64,000 bases of DNA from Lentisphaerota bacterium (GTDB taxonomy: Bacteria; Verrucomicrobiota; Lentisphaeria; Victivallales; Victivallaceae). A program made the translations under genes and the position numbers. The notes under the pieces are model-generated. The model was not told where the DNA came from. It saw nothing but the letters and a program-made list of their open reading frames with translations, and ran no database searches. The DNA lies in contig SUWB01000008.1 of the NCBI GenBank assembly GCA_015061745.1, positions 22,382-86,381 on the forward strand, given 5' to 3'. Within the stretch, counting starts at the first letter, position 1. The number at the start of each line of letters is the position of its first letter. Positions 1-7,701 of the stretch are shown one piece after another.

Positions 1-1
1 A

Positions 2-562
2 GTCATCTGTCTGGTGCTGGGCGGAATGAGCGTGCGTTCACCTTACAGCTGGATCGGCAGCCAGCGTAAAATTATGCAGATGCTGGCAGTTGAACCGGTT
101 TTTCTGCTGATGATCGTGGCTCTTTATCTGCGGGACGGAACCTTTTTAGGAAGTGACCTTTTTGCAAAAGGCGATCCCCTGCTGCCCTCTATGCCCCTGC
201 TCTTTCTGGCATTTCTCTGTGCCGTGGCCATTGAATTTGAAAAGTCCCCCTTTGACCTGGCAAGTTCCCACCACGCCCATCAGGAGATCGTCAAAGGAGT
301 AACTCTGGAATACTCCGGGCCTTTTCTGGGTCTGATTGAGATCGCACATTTTTATGAGATTGCCTTTTTCTTCGGACTGATGATGGCCTTCTGGCACACC
401 AACATCATCATTGCCCTGCTTCTGGCCCTGGGCGGACTTGTCTTTATGGTGGTCCTGGACAACTCCTTTGCGCGTCTGACGCCCAACTGGATGCTGAAGT
501 TTATGTGGACCTTTCCTCTTTCTATGGCATTGGCAAATCTTATCTGGTTATGGGTGAAATAA
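2..562 (+). CDS. echB: Ech-type hydrogenase membrane subunit B, 5'-truncated by the window edge
   Basis: The frame is open from base 2, so the gene begins outside the window; the ORF-track start at 14 is only an internal GTG. The visible 186 residues belong to the HycD/NuoH/EchB membrane subunit family (respiratory-chain complex I subunit 1). The loop FEKSPFDLASSHHAHQE followed by EYSGPFLGLIEIAHF matches the conserved acidic PFD...QE...EYSG loop of that family, which lies at the interface with the peripheral hydrogenase arm. Several hydrophobic helices are visible. The stop TAA abuts the ATG of echC, so the two are translationally coupled. In the complex this subunit anchors the hydrogenase and takes part in ion translocation. 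The large antiporter-like EchA would be expected just upstream and cannot be seen. Confidence 0.85.
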   Translation, partial: VICLVLGGMSVRSPYSWIGSQRKIMQMLAVEPVFLLMIVALYLRDGTFLGSDLFAKGDPLLPSMPLLFLAFLCAVAIEFEKSPFDLASSHHAHQEIVKGVTLEYSGPFLGLIEIAHFYEIAFFFGLMMAFWHTNIIIALLLALGGLVFMVVLDNSFARLTPNWMLKFMWTFPLSMALANLIWLWVK

Positions 563-1072
563 ATGAGTAAAGCAATATCCAAATCTCCGTGGGTGGTACA
601 TTTCAACTGCAACAGCTGCAACGGCTGTGACATTGAATTTCTCGCCTGCCTGACACCGACCTATGATGTGGAACGCTTCGGAGTGCTCCACGTGGGCAAC
701 CCCAAACACGCGGACGTTCTGGTGGTCACCGGTTCCGTCAATTTCCGCAACCGTCACGTTTTGAAAAACGTTTATGACCAGATGCCCGACCCCAAAGTGG
801 TGGTGGCAATGGGAGTTTGTCCCGCCACCGGCGGTATTTTTGCCGACTGCTACAATGTGGTGGGCGGAGTGGGTTCTGTCATTCCGGTGGATGTCCACGT
901 TCCGGGCTGCCCCCCGAAACCTGAAGCGATGATTGACGGCATCATTGAAGCTGTGGGTATCCTTGAAAAGAAGCGGCAGGGACTCGCTGTTGATCCGCCC
1001 CTGCTTGAAGTGCAGACAGTCAAGGGTCCTGCCCCGGCTCCCGCTCCTGAAGCAGAGACAAAAAAACCGTAA
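563..1072 (+). CDS. echC: Ech-type [NiFe]-hydrogenase small subunit (NuoB-like)
   Basis: 169 aa, NuoB/HycG/EchC family. The proximal [4Fe-4S] cluster ligands are visible: CNSCNGCDIE near residues 16-25, VCPATGG near residue 86 and PGCPPKP near residue 116. CNGCDIE is typical of group 4 membrane hydrogenases, where this subunit passes electrons from ferredoxin to the NiFe site in the large subunit. It is shorter than uptake-hydrogenase small subunits and has no Tat signal, as expected for a cytoplasm-facing Ech complex. The C-terminus is an Ala/Pro-rich tail (PAPAPAPEAE) of unclear role. It sits directly between echB and echD. Confidence 0.9.
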   Translation: MSKAISKSPWVVHFNCNSCNGCDIEFLACLTPTYDVERFGVLHVGNPKHADVLVVTGSVNFRNRHVLKNVYDQMPDPKVVVAMGVCPATGGIFADCYNVVGGVGSVIPVDVHVPGCPPKPEAMIDGIIEAVGILEKKRQGLAVDPPLLEVQTVKGPAPAPAPEAETKKP

Positions 1073-1092
1073 CCTTGTGAGGCAACAATACT

Positions 1093-1524
1093 ATGATGCA
1101 AGTAAATGAAACGCTGACTCTTGAAAATCAGCTTGAAAAAATCGGAGCTCTTCAACATCAGGGATACCGTTTTGTGACGATGACCGTGGTGGATAAAGGA
1201 GAGGAGTTTGACATCTTTTACCACTTCGATCTGGAGTATGAACTGCATACTTGTAAACTGGAACTGAAAAAAGGCGATCCCCTGCCCAGTATTTCAGGAG
1301 TCTGTTTCCCCGCAGTCGTGGTGGAAAATGAAATACAGGATCTTTTCGGCATTACCGTTACGGGTCTTGTTATTGATTACGAAAAACATTTTATTCTGGC
1401 TCCCGATGCTCCGGCACAGCCTTTCTGCCGGGTTCCCGGCGTAGGCGTTACCGCTGTGGCAAGAGATGCCAATGGAAACCTGACCGCCCCGGCGGTCCCT
1501 CAGGAAAAGGAAGGTGAAAAATGA
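1093..1524 (+). CDS. echD: Ech-type hydrogenase subunit D (NuoC-like)
   Basis: 143 aa, NuoC/30-kDa family. The region YHFDLEYELHTCKLEL...SISGVCFPAVVVENEIQDLFGI carries the family signature around ENEIQDLFGI. This subunit is structural and docks the small and large subunits. The start could be ATG at 1093 or 1096. A GAGG Shine-Dalgarno lies about 10 bases upstream of 1093. The stop overlaps the echE start in an ATGA arrangement, which suggests translational coupling. Its position between the small and large subunit genes is the usual ech order. Confidence 0.85.
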   Translation: MMQVNETLTLENQLEKIGALQHQGYRFVTMTVVDKGEEFDIFYHFDLEYELHTCKLELKKGDPLPSISGVCFPAVVVENEIQDLFGITVTGLVIDYEKHFILAPDAPAQPFCRVPGVGVTAVARDANGNLTAPAVPQEKEGEK

Positions 1525-2594
1525 GTATGCTTGTACCTTTCGGTCCTCAGCACCCGGTGCTCCCTGAGCCCCTGCAGCTCCGTCTTGAACTCAACGACGA
1601 AAAAGTCGTTTCCGCCGTTCCCGTGGTGGGCTACGTCCACCGGGGACTGGAAAAACTGGCCGAACAAAAAGATTTCGTTCAGGACACGTTCCTTATTGAA
1701 CGGGTCTGCGGCATTTGCAGTTTTATGCATTCAATGGCTTACAGTATGGGCATTGAGGAGCTGATGAATATTGAAGTTCCCGACCGGGCAAGATATTTGC
1801 GGGTGATCTGGGCGGAACTCCACCGGATGCACAGTCATCTGCTGGCCCTGGGACTTCTGGCTGATGCCTTCGGCTTTGAAAATCTCTTTTACAATATCTG
1901 GAAGATCCGGGAAGAAATTATGGATGCTATGGAATGTACCACCGGAGCCCGGGTTATGCTGGGAACGTGCTGCATCGGCGGTGTCAGAAAAGATATTTCA
2001 CCGGAACAAGCCAAATTTGTGCTGGAAAAACTGGCAAACTTTGAAAAAATGTTCAAACGTTCTTCCGAAGTCCTTATGGGCGATTACAGTGTTAAAGAAC
2101 GTCTCGCAGGCGTCGGGATCATCGACGGTAAAAAGGCTTATGAAATGGGTGCCGTCGGCCCCACTCTCAGAGGCAGCGGCATTGCAAAGGACCACCGTAT
2201 GACGGGATATGCCGCCTACGGTGAACTGGGTTTTGAACCCGTCGTTGAAACAGACGGCGACTGTTACAGCCGCACAATGGTGCGGATCAGAGAGCTTTAT
2301 CAGTCAATGAACCTTGTCCGTGAAGCTCTTGCCAAACTTCCTGCCGGCGATTTGAAAACTCCTTTCAAAGGAAATCCTGCCGGTGAGGCCGCCGTCCGGG
2401 TGGAACAGCCCCGGGGCGAAGTGCTTTACTATCTCCGCGGAAACGGAACAGATAAGTTGGACCGCTTGCGGATAAGGACTCCTACATTCGCCAACATCGC
2501 CCCGCTGCTCACGATGCTTGTGGGCTGCAATCTGCCTGACGTGGCGGTGATTATTCTTTCCATTGATCCCTGTATCAGCTGTACGGAGCGTTAA
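1521..2594 (+). CDS. echE: Ech-type [NiFe]-hydrogenase large subunit
   Basis: 357 aa, NiFe-hydrogenase large subunit/NuoD family. The four Cys ligands of the NiFe centre are present: ERVCGIC (C63, C66) and DPCISCTER at the extreme C-terminus (C351, C354). The protein stops immediately after CxxCTER, so no C-terminal extension is available for cleavage by a maturation endopeptidase. Some Ech enzymes are known to lack this extension; an endopeptidase step is therefore probably not needed here. The start overlaps echD by four bases. The enzyme should evolve H2 from protons using electrons from EchF and EchC. Confidence 0.93.
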   Translation: MSMLVPFGPQHPVLPEPLQLRLELNDEKVVSAVPVVGYVHRGLEKLAEQKDFVQDTFLIERVCGICSFMHSMAYSMGIEELMNIEVPDRARYLRVIWAELHRMHSHLLALGLLADAFGFENLFYNIWKIREEIMDAMECTTGARVMLGTCCIGGVRKDISPEQAKFVLEKLANFEKMFKRSSEVLMGDYSVKERLAGVGIIDGKKAYEMGAVGPTLRGSGIAKDHRMTGYAAYGELGFEPVVETDGDCYSRTMVRIRELYQSMNLVREALAKLPAGDLKTPFKGNPAGEAAVRVEQPRGEVLYYLRGNGTDKLDRLRIRTPTFANIAPLLTMLVGCNLPDVAVIILSIDPCISCTER

Positions 2595-2595
2595 A

Positions 2596-2910
2596 ATGCG
2601 TCTTTTTTCCATATTCAAAGATATTCTCGGCAATCTGGTCAAAGGTCCCGTCACCCGTGACTACCCCTTTGAGAAGCGTGAACCCTTCCCCGGCGAAAGA
2701 GGAAAACTTGTCATCGAAGAAGACAAGTGTATTTTCTGCGGACTCTGTGCCAAGAAGTGTCCTTCCAACGCCATACAGGTCAGCCGCAACCCCAAAGAGT
2801 GGCGGTTTGAAAAGTTCCGCTGCATCCTCTGCGGCACTTGCGTTGACGGCTGTCCTAAAAAATGTCTGAAACTGCTGCCCCGGCTGGCAGAAACAGAAGA
2901 AAAACAATAA
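2596..2910 (+). CDS. echF: Ech-type hydrogenase ferredoxin-like subunit (2x[4Fe-4S])
   Basis: 104 aa. Two classical 4Fe-4S motifs are visible: CIFCGLCAKKCP (C45, 48, 51, 55) and CILCGTCVDGCP (C76, 79, 82, 86). This matches EchF/NuoI-type polyferredoxin subunits, which receive electrons from soluble ferredoxin. The ORF track starts earlier at 2563, inside echE. I chose ATG 2596 because it follows the echE stop directly (one base between), which is standard operon spacing. It is the last gene of the ech cluster; a 13-bp hairpin follows 28 bases downstream. Confidence 0.9.
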   Translation: MRLFSIFKDILGNLVKGPVTRDYPFEKREPFPGERGKLVIEEDKCIFCGLCAKKCPSNAIQVSRNPKEWRFEKFRCILCGTCVDGCPKKCLKLLPRLAETEEKQ

Positions 2911-2938
2911 CATCTTTTTCCGGGAGTTGTTCCGGAAT

Positions 2939-2976
2939 ACAGAGGAAATGAGCGTTCAAAAGTTCATTTCCTCTGT
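2939..2976 (+). terminator. Hairpin after echF, possible terminator without U-tract
   Basis: Perfect 13-bp inverted repeat ACAGAGGAAATGA / TCATTTCCTCTGT with a 12-nt loop, 28 bases after the echF stop. No T-run follows (TATAAATCC), so it could be a Rho-independent terminator of unusual form or an mRNA 3'-end stabiliser. Confidence 0.45.
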
Positions 2977-3089
2977 TATAAATCCACCGGGATCCCGGTA
3001 TGTTTGGCGGAAGAAGAAAATTTCTCCCGGAATAGTGGATTATCAAAGAGATACACGTAAAATTTTTTTTGCATTTTAATTTTTTCCCA

Positions 3090-3118
3090 TTGATTTGTCA
3101 CTGTTTCCGGTATATATT
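3090..3118 (+). promoter_or_regulatory. sigma70-like promoter of the pseudopilin/secreted-protein pair
   Basis: TTGATT at 3090-3095, 17-bp spacer, TATATT at 3113-3118. It would give a 5' UTR of about 95 nt before ATG 3221. The box sequences and spacing match the other candidate promoters in this window. Confidence 0.6.
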
Positions 3119-3220
3119 ACAGTGTTGTTACCTGAAAAAATTTCCGGTCACAGTTTTTTTCTGCATACGGAAACTTTATTTCGACTTTTACAGTTCGGTT
3201 ACAGAAATTTGGAGGAGCGT

Positions 3221-4264
3221 ATGAAAAAATACCGTTTGCTTTTTTTGTCTGATACCCAACATTCTCTTTTCACCTTGATAGAACTTCTTGTAAGCAAAGC
3301 TTGTCAAATATGTGTTTATATCTTGCGAAAAATTGCCTCTTGCCTTAATACTTGCCGTTGCAATTCTTCAAAATGCGGGATTGTCGGTTTTGCGGATGCA
3401 AAAACGGCAATCCACCAAAAGTTTTTGGCAAGGATGGATGGGGCCCGGGGAAGGAAGGGAGAACCTTTTTTCAAAAAGGGTTCCCTTCCTTCCCCGGCTC
3501 CTTTCACCTTGATCGAACTTCTGGTCGTTATTGCGATCATTGCCATTCTCGCAGCGATGCTGCTGCCTGCTCTTCAACAGGCAAGAGAACGGGCCCATAC
3601 CGTCAGCTGTTCAAGCAATCTGAAACAGCTGGGGACCTATTTCCAATACTACGCTTCCGACAACGGCGGATTCCTGATGCCCAGCCGCCAGTTCCGCGGC
3701 CAGTCCGCCTGGGTGGCGACCAGTACAAAGTATGCCCCCTGGTATGAATATATTGCCATTGATTATGTGGCAGGCAGTCAGAAATCCAAGATCAAGACCG
3801 CTCAGGCAAGCAAAGTTTTTCTCTGCCCCGGAGATAAAAAACCCCGTACTCACTACACCAGCTTTGAAATCTATTTGAGCTACGGTGCCAACGGCGGTAT
3901 CGGCGGCTGCTACACCCAGTTTACAAGTCCTGTGACTTACGGCAAACACGGGTATCTTCTGAAAAATGACGGCAAGGCTCATCATCTTTCCAAAATCGTT
4001 ATTTTCGGTGATACCTGGGCCTATTACCGTACCCCCGAAACAAGCGGCGACTGGTCAAAGGGTGCTTACTCATCTATGTATCTTTTCGGTCAGGCCCGTT
4101 CCAATGTGGGCCGTTTCGGAGCTCACGGCAAAAGTATGAACCGGGCACATCTGGACGGTCACGTTTCAAATGCAAAGTATTTTGAGTATTACAACACTAC
4201 AGGCGGTGCCGATTTGTGGAATATCTGTGACAACAGATATTTAAGCAGAACGTTCGCTCCGTAA
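3221..4264 (+). CDS. Pseudopilin-like protein ([10 protein letters not shown]9-DG) with palindromic insertion in its leader region
   Basis: 347 aa from ATG 3221, which has GGAGG six bases upstream; the track's 3095 start lies inside the promoter. The body is a type II pseudopilin of the kind abundant in Lentisphaerota and Planctomycetes: [20 protein letters not shown] at residues 95-114, a globular domain, and [12 protein letters not shown] near the C-terminus, which fits the H-X9-DG processing-associated motif. Oddly, a first FTLIELLV copy occurs near residues 17-24, followed not by a hydrophobic helix but by about 70 residues encoded by palindrome-rich DNA, then by the second, complete motif. 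The effective leader is therefore 94 aa, far longer than a normal prepilin leader, and Pro rather than Gly/Ala sits at -1. An in-frame ATG at 3434 would give a more normal 23-residue leader. The gene for a large secreted protein follows after 23 bases. Confidence 0.8.
   Translation: MKKYRLLFLSDTQHSLFTLIELLVSKACQICVYILRKIASCLNTCRCNSSKCGIVGFADAKTAIHQKFLARMDGARGRKGEPFFKKGSLPSPAPFTLIELLVVIAIIAILAAMLLPALQQARERAHTVSCSSNLKQLGTYFQYYASDNGGFLMPSRQFRGQSAWVATSTKYAPWYEYIAIDYVAGSQKSKIKTAQASKVFLCPGDKKPRTHYTSFEIYLSYGANGGIGGCYTQFTSPVTYGKHGYLLKNDGKAHHLSKIVIFGDTWAYYRTPETSGDWSKGAYSSMYLFGQARSNVGRFGAHGKSMNRAHLDGHVSNAKYFEYYNTTGGADLWNICDNRYLSRTFAP
3248..3530 (+). repeat. Palindrome-rich insertion flanked by duplicated FTLIELLV codons
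   Basis: Two near-identical stretches, TTCACCTTGATAGAACTTCT and TTCACCTTGATCGAACTTCT, bracket about 240 bp. The bracketed DNA holds a hairpin at 3378-3413 (arms GGATTGTCGGTTTTGC / GCAAAAACGGCAATCC, loop GGAT, one mismatch and one G-T pair). It also holds a long hairpin at 3445-3497 (arms starting CCGGGGAAGGAAGGGA and ending TCCCTTCCTTCCCCGG). The reading frame stays open throughout. This looks like an element inserted in the motif with duplication of the target, or a recombination product. Confidence 0.7.
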
Positions 4265-4287
4265 AAAATAAGGAAAGCAACATAAAA

Positions 4288-7200
4288 ATGAAACGTTTTT
4301 TTCTCACAACTGTATTGCTGGCAGCAACACTTGTCAGCGGTGAAAATCTGCTGACAAACAGCTCTTTTGAAAGCACCCTGCCCCTGAAAAAACATAAGTG
4401 GAAGGTGGAACTTTTCAAAGAGTGGAACTGTATCCTCAACAGCAGTTCCCTCAAAGGGGACATACTTCTGGCAACTCCCGGATACAAGAGCAAGCAGGCT
4501 GTCCGGCTCAGAACTCTGGGCAAAGAGGGCTTCAATGCCGTCACCTATGCCAAAGATTTTCCTGTCACCCAGGGACAGAAAGTGACCGCTTCTGTTATGC
4601 TCAAAGGTAAAGGCAACGGTTATATCCGTGTTTACTACCTTGATAAAAACGGAAAATATCTCAAAAATTATACGATGCAGGGAACCTACGCAAAAAGTGA
4701 ATTTGCTCCGCTGCTGGTCAAATTCACCGTTCCTGCAGGAGTTGCAAAGATCCGTTACAGTCTGCAAACTCTGCGAAACAATGCAGACGTCATTTTTGAC
4801 GATGCAAAACTCGAGATCGAATCAGGGGAACTCCTTGAAAACAATATGCTCCGTGTCACTTTCAATCCCCGTCTGGGCGGCGGTATCGCCTCTTTTTACT
4901 GGAAAGAAAAAAATTACGAATTCACCTCCCCCAAAACCATTATCCGGGGCGGCGGTATGGCCAACTGCGTCATTCCCGCCAACCGCATACCGGGTGTTTT
5001 CTACAATCAGCCTTTCGTCAGAAAATCTGCCGCTGCCAATACCATTTCTTATGAAGCCCGCGTTGCCGCAGGTCCTATGCAGGATCTTGCAATGACCCGC
5101 ACCTATACCTTGCTCCCCGATGGGATCAAGATGGAAATCACCCTTGCCAACAAAGGGAAAAAAACGCAGGATATCAGCTGGAGGATCCAGAATTTCATCA
5201 GTTCCGCCAAAGGTGTCTGGTCCTGGCCGACTCCTGACTGGATCACCATTTTCCGTCAGACGGGCAAGCCCCTCAACGGTTTGAACTCCGTCGTGCAGGA
5301 TCTTTTCCGTGCCGGCTGGGAAGCCAAATATTATGAAGAACTCAAAGCAACGCTCCTTTTTGAGGTGGAAACCAATGATATCCGCCGTCTTTACTGCTTC
5401 TTTAATATGTTCCCCCGCACCAGCACCGCAGAGTGGTATTACCGTGAATTCAAACTGGCTCCCGGAGCAGAAAAGAAGTTGGTTTCCAAGATCCGTCTGC
5501 TGAAAAATCAGGAAAAGTTTTATGCTGATGCTCACGGCAAAACACAAAAATTTGAAGTCCTTGAACCTATCAAGATGCCCAAAGCTCCTGCAAAAGCAAA
5601 TATAACTCCTGTTTTCAAAGATTACTTTCCCTATGTGGGCGGCGGCGGCAACCTCAATCAGCCTGAAATGGCAGGGTTCACCAAACGTATTTCCTATCCT
5701 CAGAGCTATGCCATTCTTATTGAACGTCTTTTCCGTATCCAGACCGATGCCTATTTGAACTCCTTTGCTCCGGGACGACTGATCTACGGCGGTATGCACC
5801 AGTATCTGTGGAAAAAAGACGGCACTCACACTTTGGGCGAAATGATCAAACGTTTTGACCAGAAATATTTTCTTTCCACCCTTTTCCTCTACCGTGAAGA
5901 TGTGGATGTCCAGAAATATATGAAGGAAAAATGGCCCAAACTTCACCAGACGATGACTCATCCTGAACTGCAGCGTTTCATCAAAAAGTATCAGAAGCAC
6001 ATCCCTGTGATCTATACCGGTGACGAACTGCTGCCCCAGAATGTGGATGTGATGCTCAAGGTCAACGAAGAATTGAGCAAGATTCTGCCCAAACATATTC
6101 TGCCTTTCCCTTACTTGAATTCCTCAGCAGTGGACATTCTGCCCTATGTGCCGGTTTTTGTCGGTGACTGGTATCCGATCAAACGCCCCACCGCTTCAGG
6201 CAGAAATCCCTGGAACGTTTATCCTGAGTTTTCAGCTCTGGTCAAACGGGCCGGTGACACCCCTGTCTGGTTTATGCCTCAGGGATTTGCCGGTTCCGGT
6301 CTGACACTCGGAACGACTGTCTACGCTTTCCCCACCCCCGGAGAAACCCGTCTGATGCTCAATCTGGCCATTGCCGCCGGTGTCAAAGGAATCGGCTGGC
6401 ACGGATTCCCCTCCGGAACCTGGCCCTGGATGATGAATTACAGTATGTACCGTTACTCCTTCCTGGGCGGTGCCGGTCAGAAAAGCCCTGCCTGGGCCGC
6501 GGTCAAAGATGTGGGCCGAATCATCGCTTCAGCAGGACCTCTTTTCGTCCAATCCCGTCCCGCAGCCCTGCCCAAAAACTTCAAAATCGAGTGTGCTGAA
6601 TTCACCTCCTACAACAAATTCTACTCAGGTCCCGCTGTCAAGGCTTACGCATTGAAAGCCGAACAGGGAACACTCTTTGTCATCATCAATCAGAATCCGG
6701 TCAAAAACGAAAAATGCAAGGTCACTCTGCCCGGTCCCAAAGCCTTTGATATGGTCAAAGCGGCCTCTGTACCTTTGCAGCTGGCTCTGGACCTTGCTCC
6801 CGGCGATGGGGCCTATATCTACTGCGGCAAGGATCTCAAAGAACTTGACAGTTCTTTTGCATCCCGTTTCCGTGCTGAGCGTGCCCGTTATCTGCTCCGG
6901 AGCGACATTGCAGCCGGTTTCGGCATCAAAGCCGCCGATCCTGACACTTTCAAGAAGCTGCCTCCTTTGCAGGCTTTGAAAGCTCTTTTCAAAGAACAGG
7001 CCTTTCTTGAGAAAAAACTTGCTTCAGGCGAAGTCGGAAAGATCCTTGCCGATCTGGAAGAGACCCGGCAGACCCTCGACAAGATCGAGTTCCGTCTCTG
7101 CTGTGCCCTTGAGCTGACTGTGACGCCTGAAATGCGTAAAGCCACCAAGCGTTATGCCCGCTACGCTCCTCATCCGGACAAGAAGTTCCAGGCCATCCGT

Positions 7201-7389
7201 ATGGATCTTGCCAAAGCCTTTGCTCACTTCTACGCCCTTGCGGACAAGGTGGAAACAGGGGGCGGTTTCAAGGCCGCTGCCAATTTGAAGCAGGTCAAAG
7301 CCGCTGCATTGAAAGCCGCCCGTGATGCTCACAACTGGCTTGACAATCATCCCCGGCGCAATGAGATAGACGATCCCACTGCCCCCTGA
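4288..7389 (+). CDS. Large secreted glycosidase-like protein, family unassigned
   Basis: 1033 aa. The N-terminus MKRFFLTTVLLAATLVSGE is a Sec signal peptide, and AAGGAA precedes the start. Residues about 20-170 (NLLTNSSFE... ending VIFDDAKLEIE) resemble a carbohydrate-binding jelly-roll of the CBM4/9 type. Residues about 180-400 (RVTFNPRLGGGIASF, RTYTLLPDGIKMEI) resemble a galactose-mutarotase-like beta-sandwich seen in many glycosidases. Residues about 540-780 (IPVIYTGDELLP, FVGDWYPIKRP, VKGIGWHGFPSG) look like a TIM barrel. The last 250 residues are helical and Lys/Ala-rich. I cannot assign a GH family or catalytic acids. It lies 23 bases after the pseudopilin gene, so the two are probably co-transcribed. 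Confidence 0.65.
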   Translation: MKRFFLTTVLLAATLVSGENLLTNSSFESTLPLKKHKWKVELFKEWNCILNSSSLKGDILLATPGYKSKQAVRLRTLGKEGFNAVTYAKDFPVTQGQKVTASVMLKGKGNGYIRVYYLDKNGKYLKNYTMQGTYAKSEFAPLLVKFTVPAGVAKIRYSLQTLRNNADVIFDDAKLEIESGELLENNMLRVTFNPRLGGGIASFYWKEKNYEFTSPKTIIRGGGMANCVIPANRIPGVFYNQPFVRKSAAANTISYEARVAAGPMQDLAMTRTYTLLPDGIKMEITLANKGKKTQDISWRIQNFISSAKGVWSWPTPDWITIFRQTGKPLNGLNSVVQDLFRAGWEAKYYEELKATLLFEVETNDIRRLYCFFNMFPRTSTAEWYYREFKLAPGAEKKLVSKIRLLKNQEKFYADAHGKTQKFEVLEPIKMPKAPAKANITPVFKDYFPYVGGGGNLNQPEMAGFTKRISYPQSYAILIERLFRIQTDAYLNSFAPGRLIYGGMHQYLWKKDGTHTLGEMIKRFDQKYFLSTLFLYREDVDVQKYMKEKWPKLHQTMTHPELQRFIKKYQKHIPVIYTGDELLPQNVDVMLKVNEELSKILPKHILPFPYLNSSAVDILPYVPVFVGDWYPIKRPTASGRNPWNVYPEFSALVKRAGDTPVWFMPQGFAGSGLTLGTTVYAFPTPGETRLMLNLAIAAGVKGIGWHGFPSGTWPWMMNYSMYRYSFLGGAGQKSPAWAAVKDVGRIIASAGPLFVQSRPAALPKNFKIECAEFTSYNKFYSGPAVKAYALKAEQGTLFVIINQNPVKNEKCKVTLPGPKAFDMVKAASVPLQLALDLAPGDGAYIYCGKDLKELDSSFASRFRAERARYLLRSDIAAGFGIKAADPDTFKKLPPLQALKALFKEQAFLEKKLASGEVGKILADLEETRQTLDKIEFRLCCALELTVTPEMRKATKRYARYAPHPDKKFQAIRMDLAKAFAHFYALADKVETGGGFKAAANLKQVKAAALKAARDAHNWLDNHPRRNEIDDPTAP

Positions 7390-7390
7390 T

Positions 7391-7575
7391 AAAAAGGTTG
7401 AGGGAGTTGGGGCGGGCCGAAACGTCGGCTTCGGAATAACTCGCAGCTGTAACTAGCTGCGAGAATCGAAAACTGAAGTTCCCTTTTCCCCTTGTCACGG
7501 CGTAGTTCAACGAAGCCGGAAAACCTTTTTCAGTAACGCTTTTAATTTTTGACAAAAAGTCAAAAATTAAAAGCG
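7391..7575. repeat. Nested inverted-repeat element
   Basis: The outer arms are AAAAAGGTT (7391-7399) and AACCTTTTT (7522-7530). Inside them lie CGGCTTCG (7426-7433) and CGAAGCCG (7511-7518), and inside those a perfect 9-bp hairpin CTCGCAGCT-GTAACT-AGCTGCGAG (7440-7463). A separate perfect 17-bp hairpin follows at 7537-7575 (CGCTTTTAATTTTTGAC arms, AAAAA loop). The left end resembles the reverse complement of 47017-47043, which hints at an interspersed repeat family. Confidence 0.55.
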
Positions 7576-7650
7576 GTCTGTAAAAACTTTCTGGGGAAAA
7601 TAGTTTTCTTACCTACCCGTAATGGGAACAGAGCCAAAAATATACGCAGT

Positions 7651-7682
7651 GCCCCGGGAATTTCCCGGGGCTTTAATGTTTT
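7651..7682 (+). terminator. GC-rich hairpin plus T-rich tail 20 bases before a start codon (terminator or attenuator)
   Basis: GCCCCGGGAA (7651-7660) and TTCCCGGGGC (7662-7671) form a strong stem, followed by TTTAATGTTTT. It ends only about 20 bases before ATG 7702 and leaves no room for a promoter. It is therefore either the end of the upstream transcript with poorly visible downstream initiation, or a transcription attenuator controlling the transporter. Confidence 0.5.
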
Positions 7683-7701
7683 GCAGAAAGGTTGATTTTT
7701 T

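Larger units (their letters stand above)
2911..3220. other. Intergenic region between ech operon and pseudopilin gene
   Basis: About 310 bases without a gene. It holds a perfect 13-bp hairpin (2939-2976), a short CCGGGATCCCGG palindrome near 2987-2998, an AT-rich tract, a sigma70-like promoter (3090-3118) and the GGAGG ribosome-binding site at 3211-3215 used by the pseudopilin gene. No small ORF looks convincing. Confidence 0.6.
7390..7701. other. Structured non-coding region upstream of a DMT transporter
   Basis: About 310 bases without a credible ORF but with nested and tandem inverted repeats at 7391-7399/7522-7530, 7426-7433/7511-7518, 7440-7463 and 7537-7575, then a GC-rich hairpin with a T-rich tail at 7651-7682 just before the next gene. 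It may be a repeat element, a non-coding RNA, a leader with an attenuator, or a combination. Confidence 0.6.

Noticed and set aside
4822-6096. 424-aa minus-strand ORF
   Set aside because: It lies wholly inside the 4288 gene, antisense. It has no ribosome-binding site, its composition is rich in Phe/His/Gly as in antisense shadows of GC-biased codons, and it shows no family motif.
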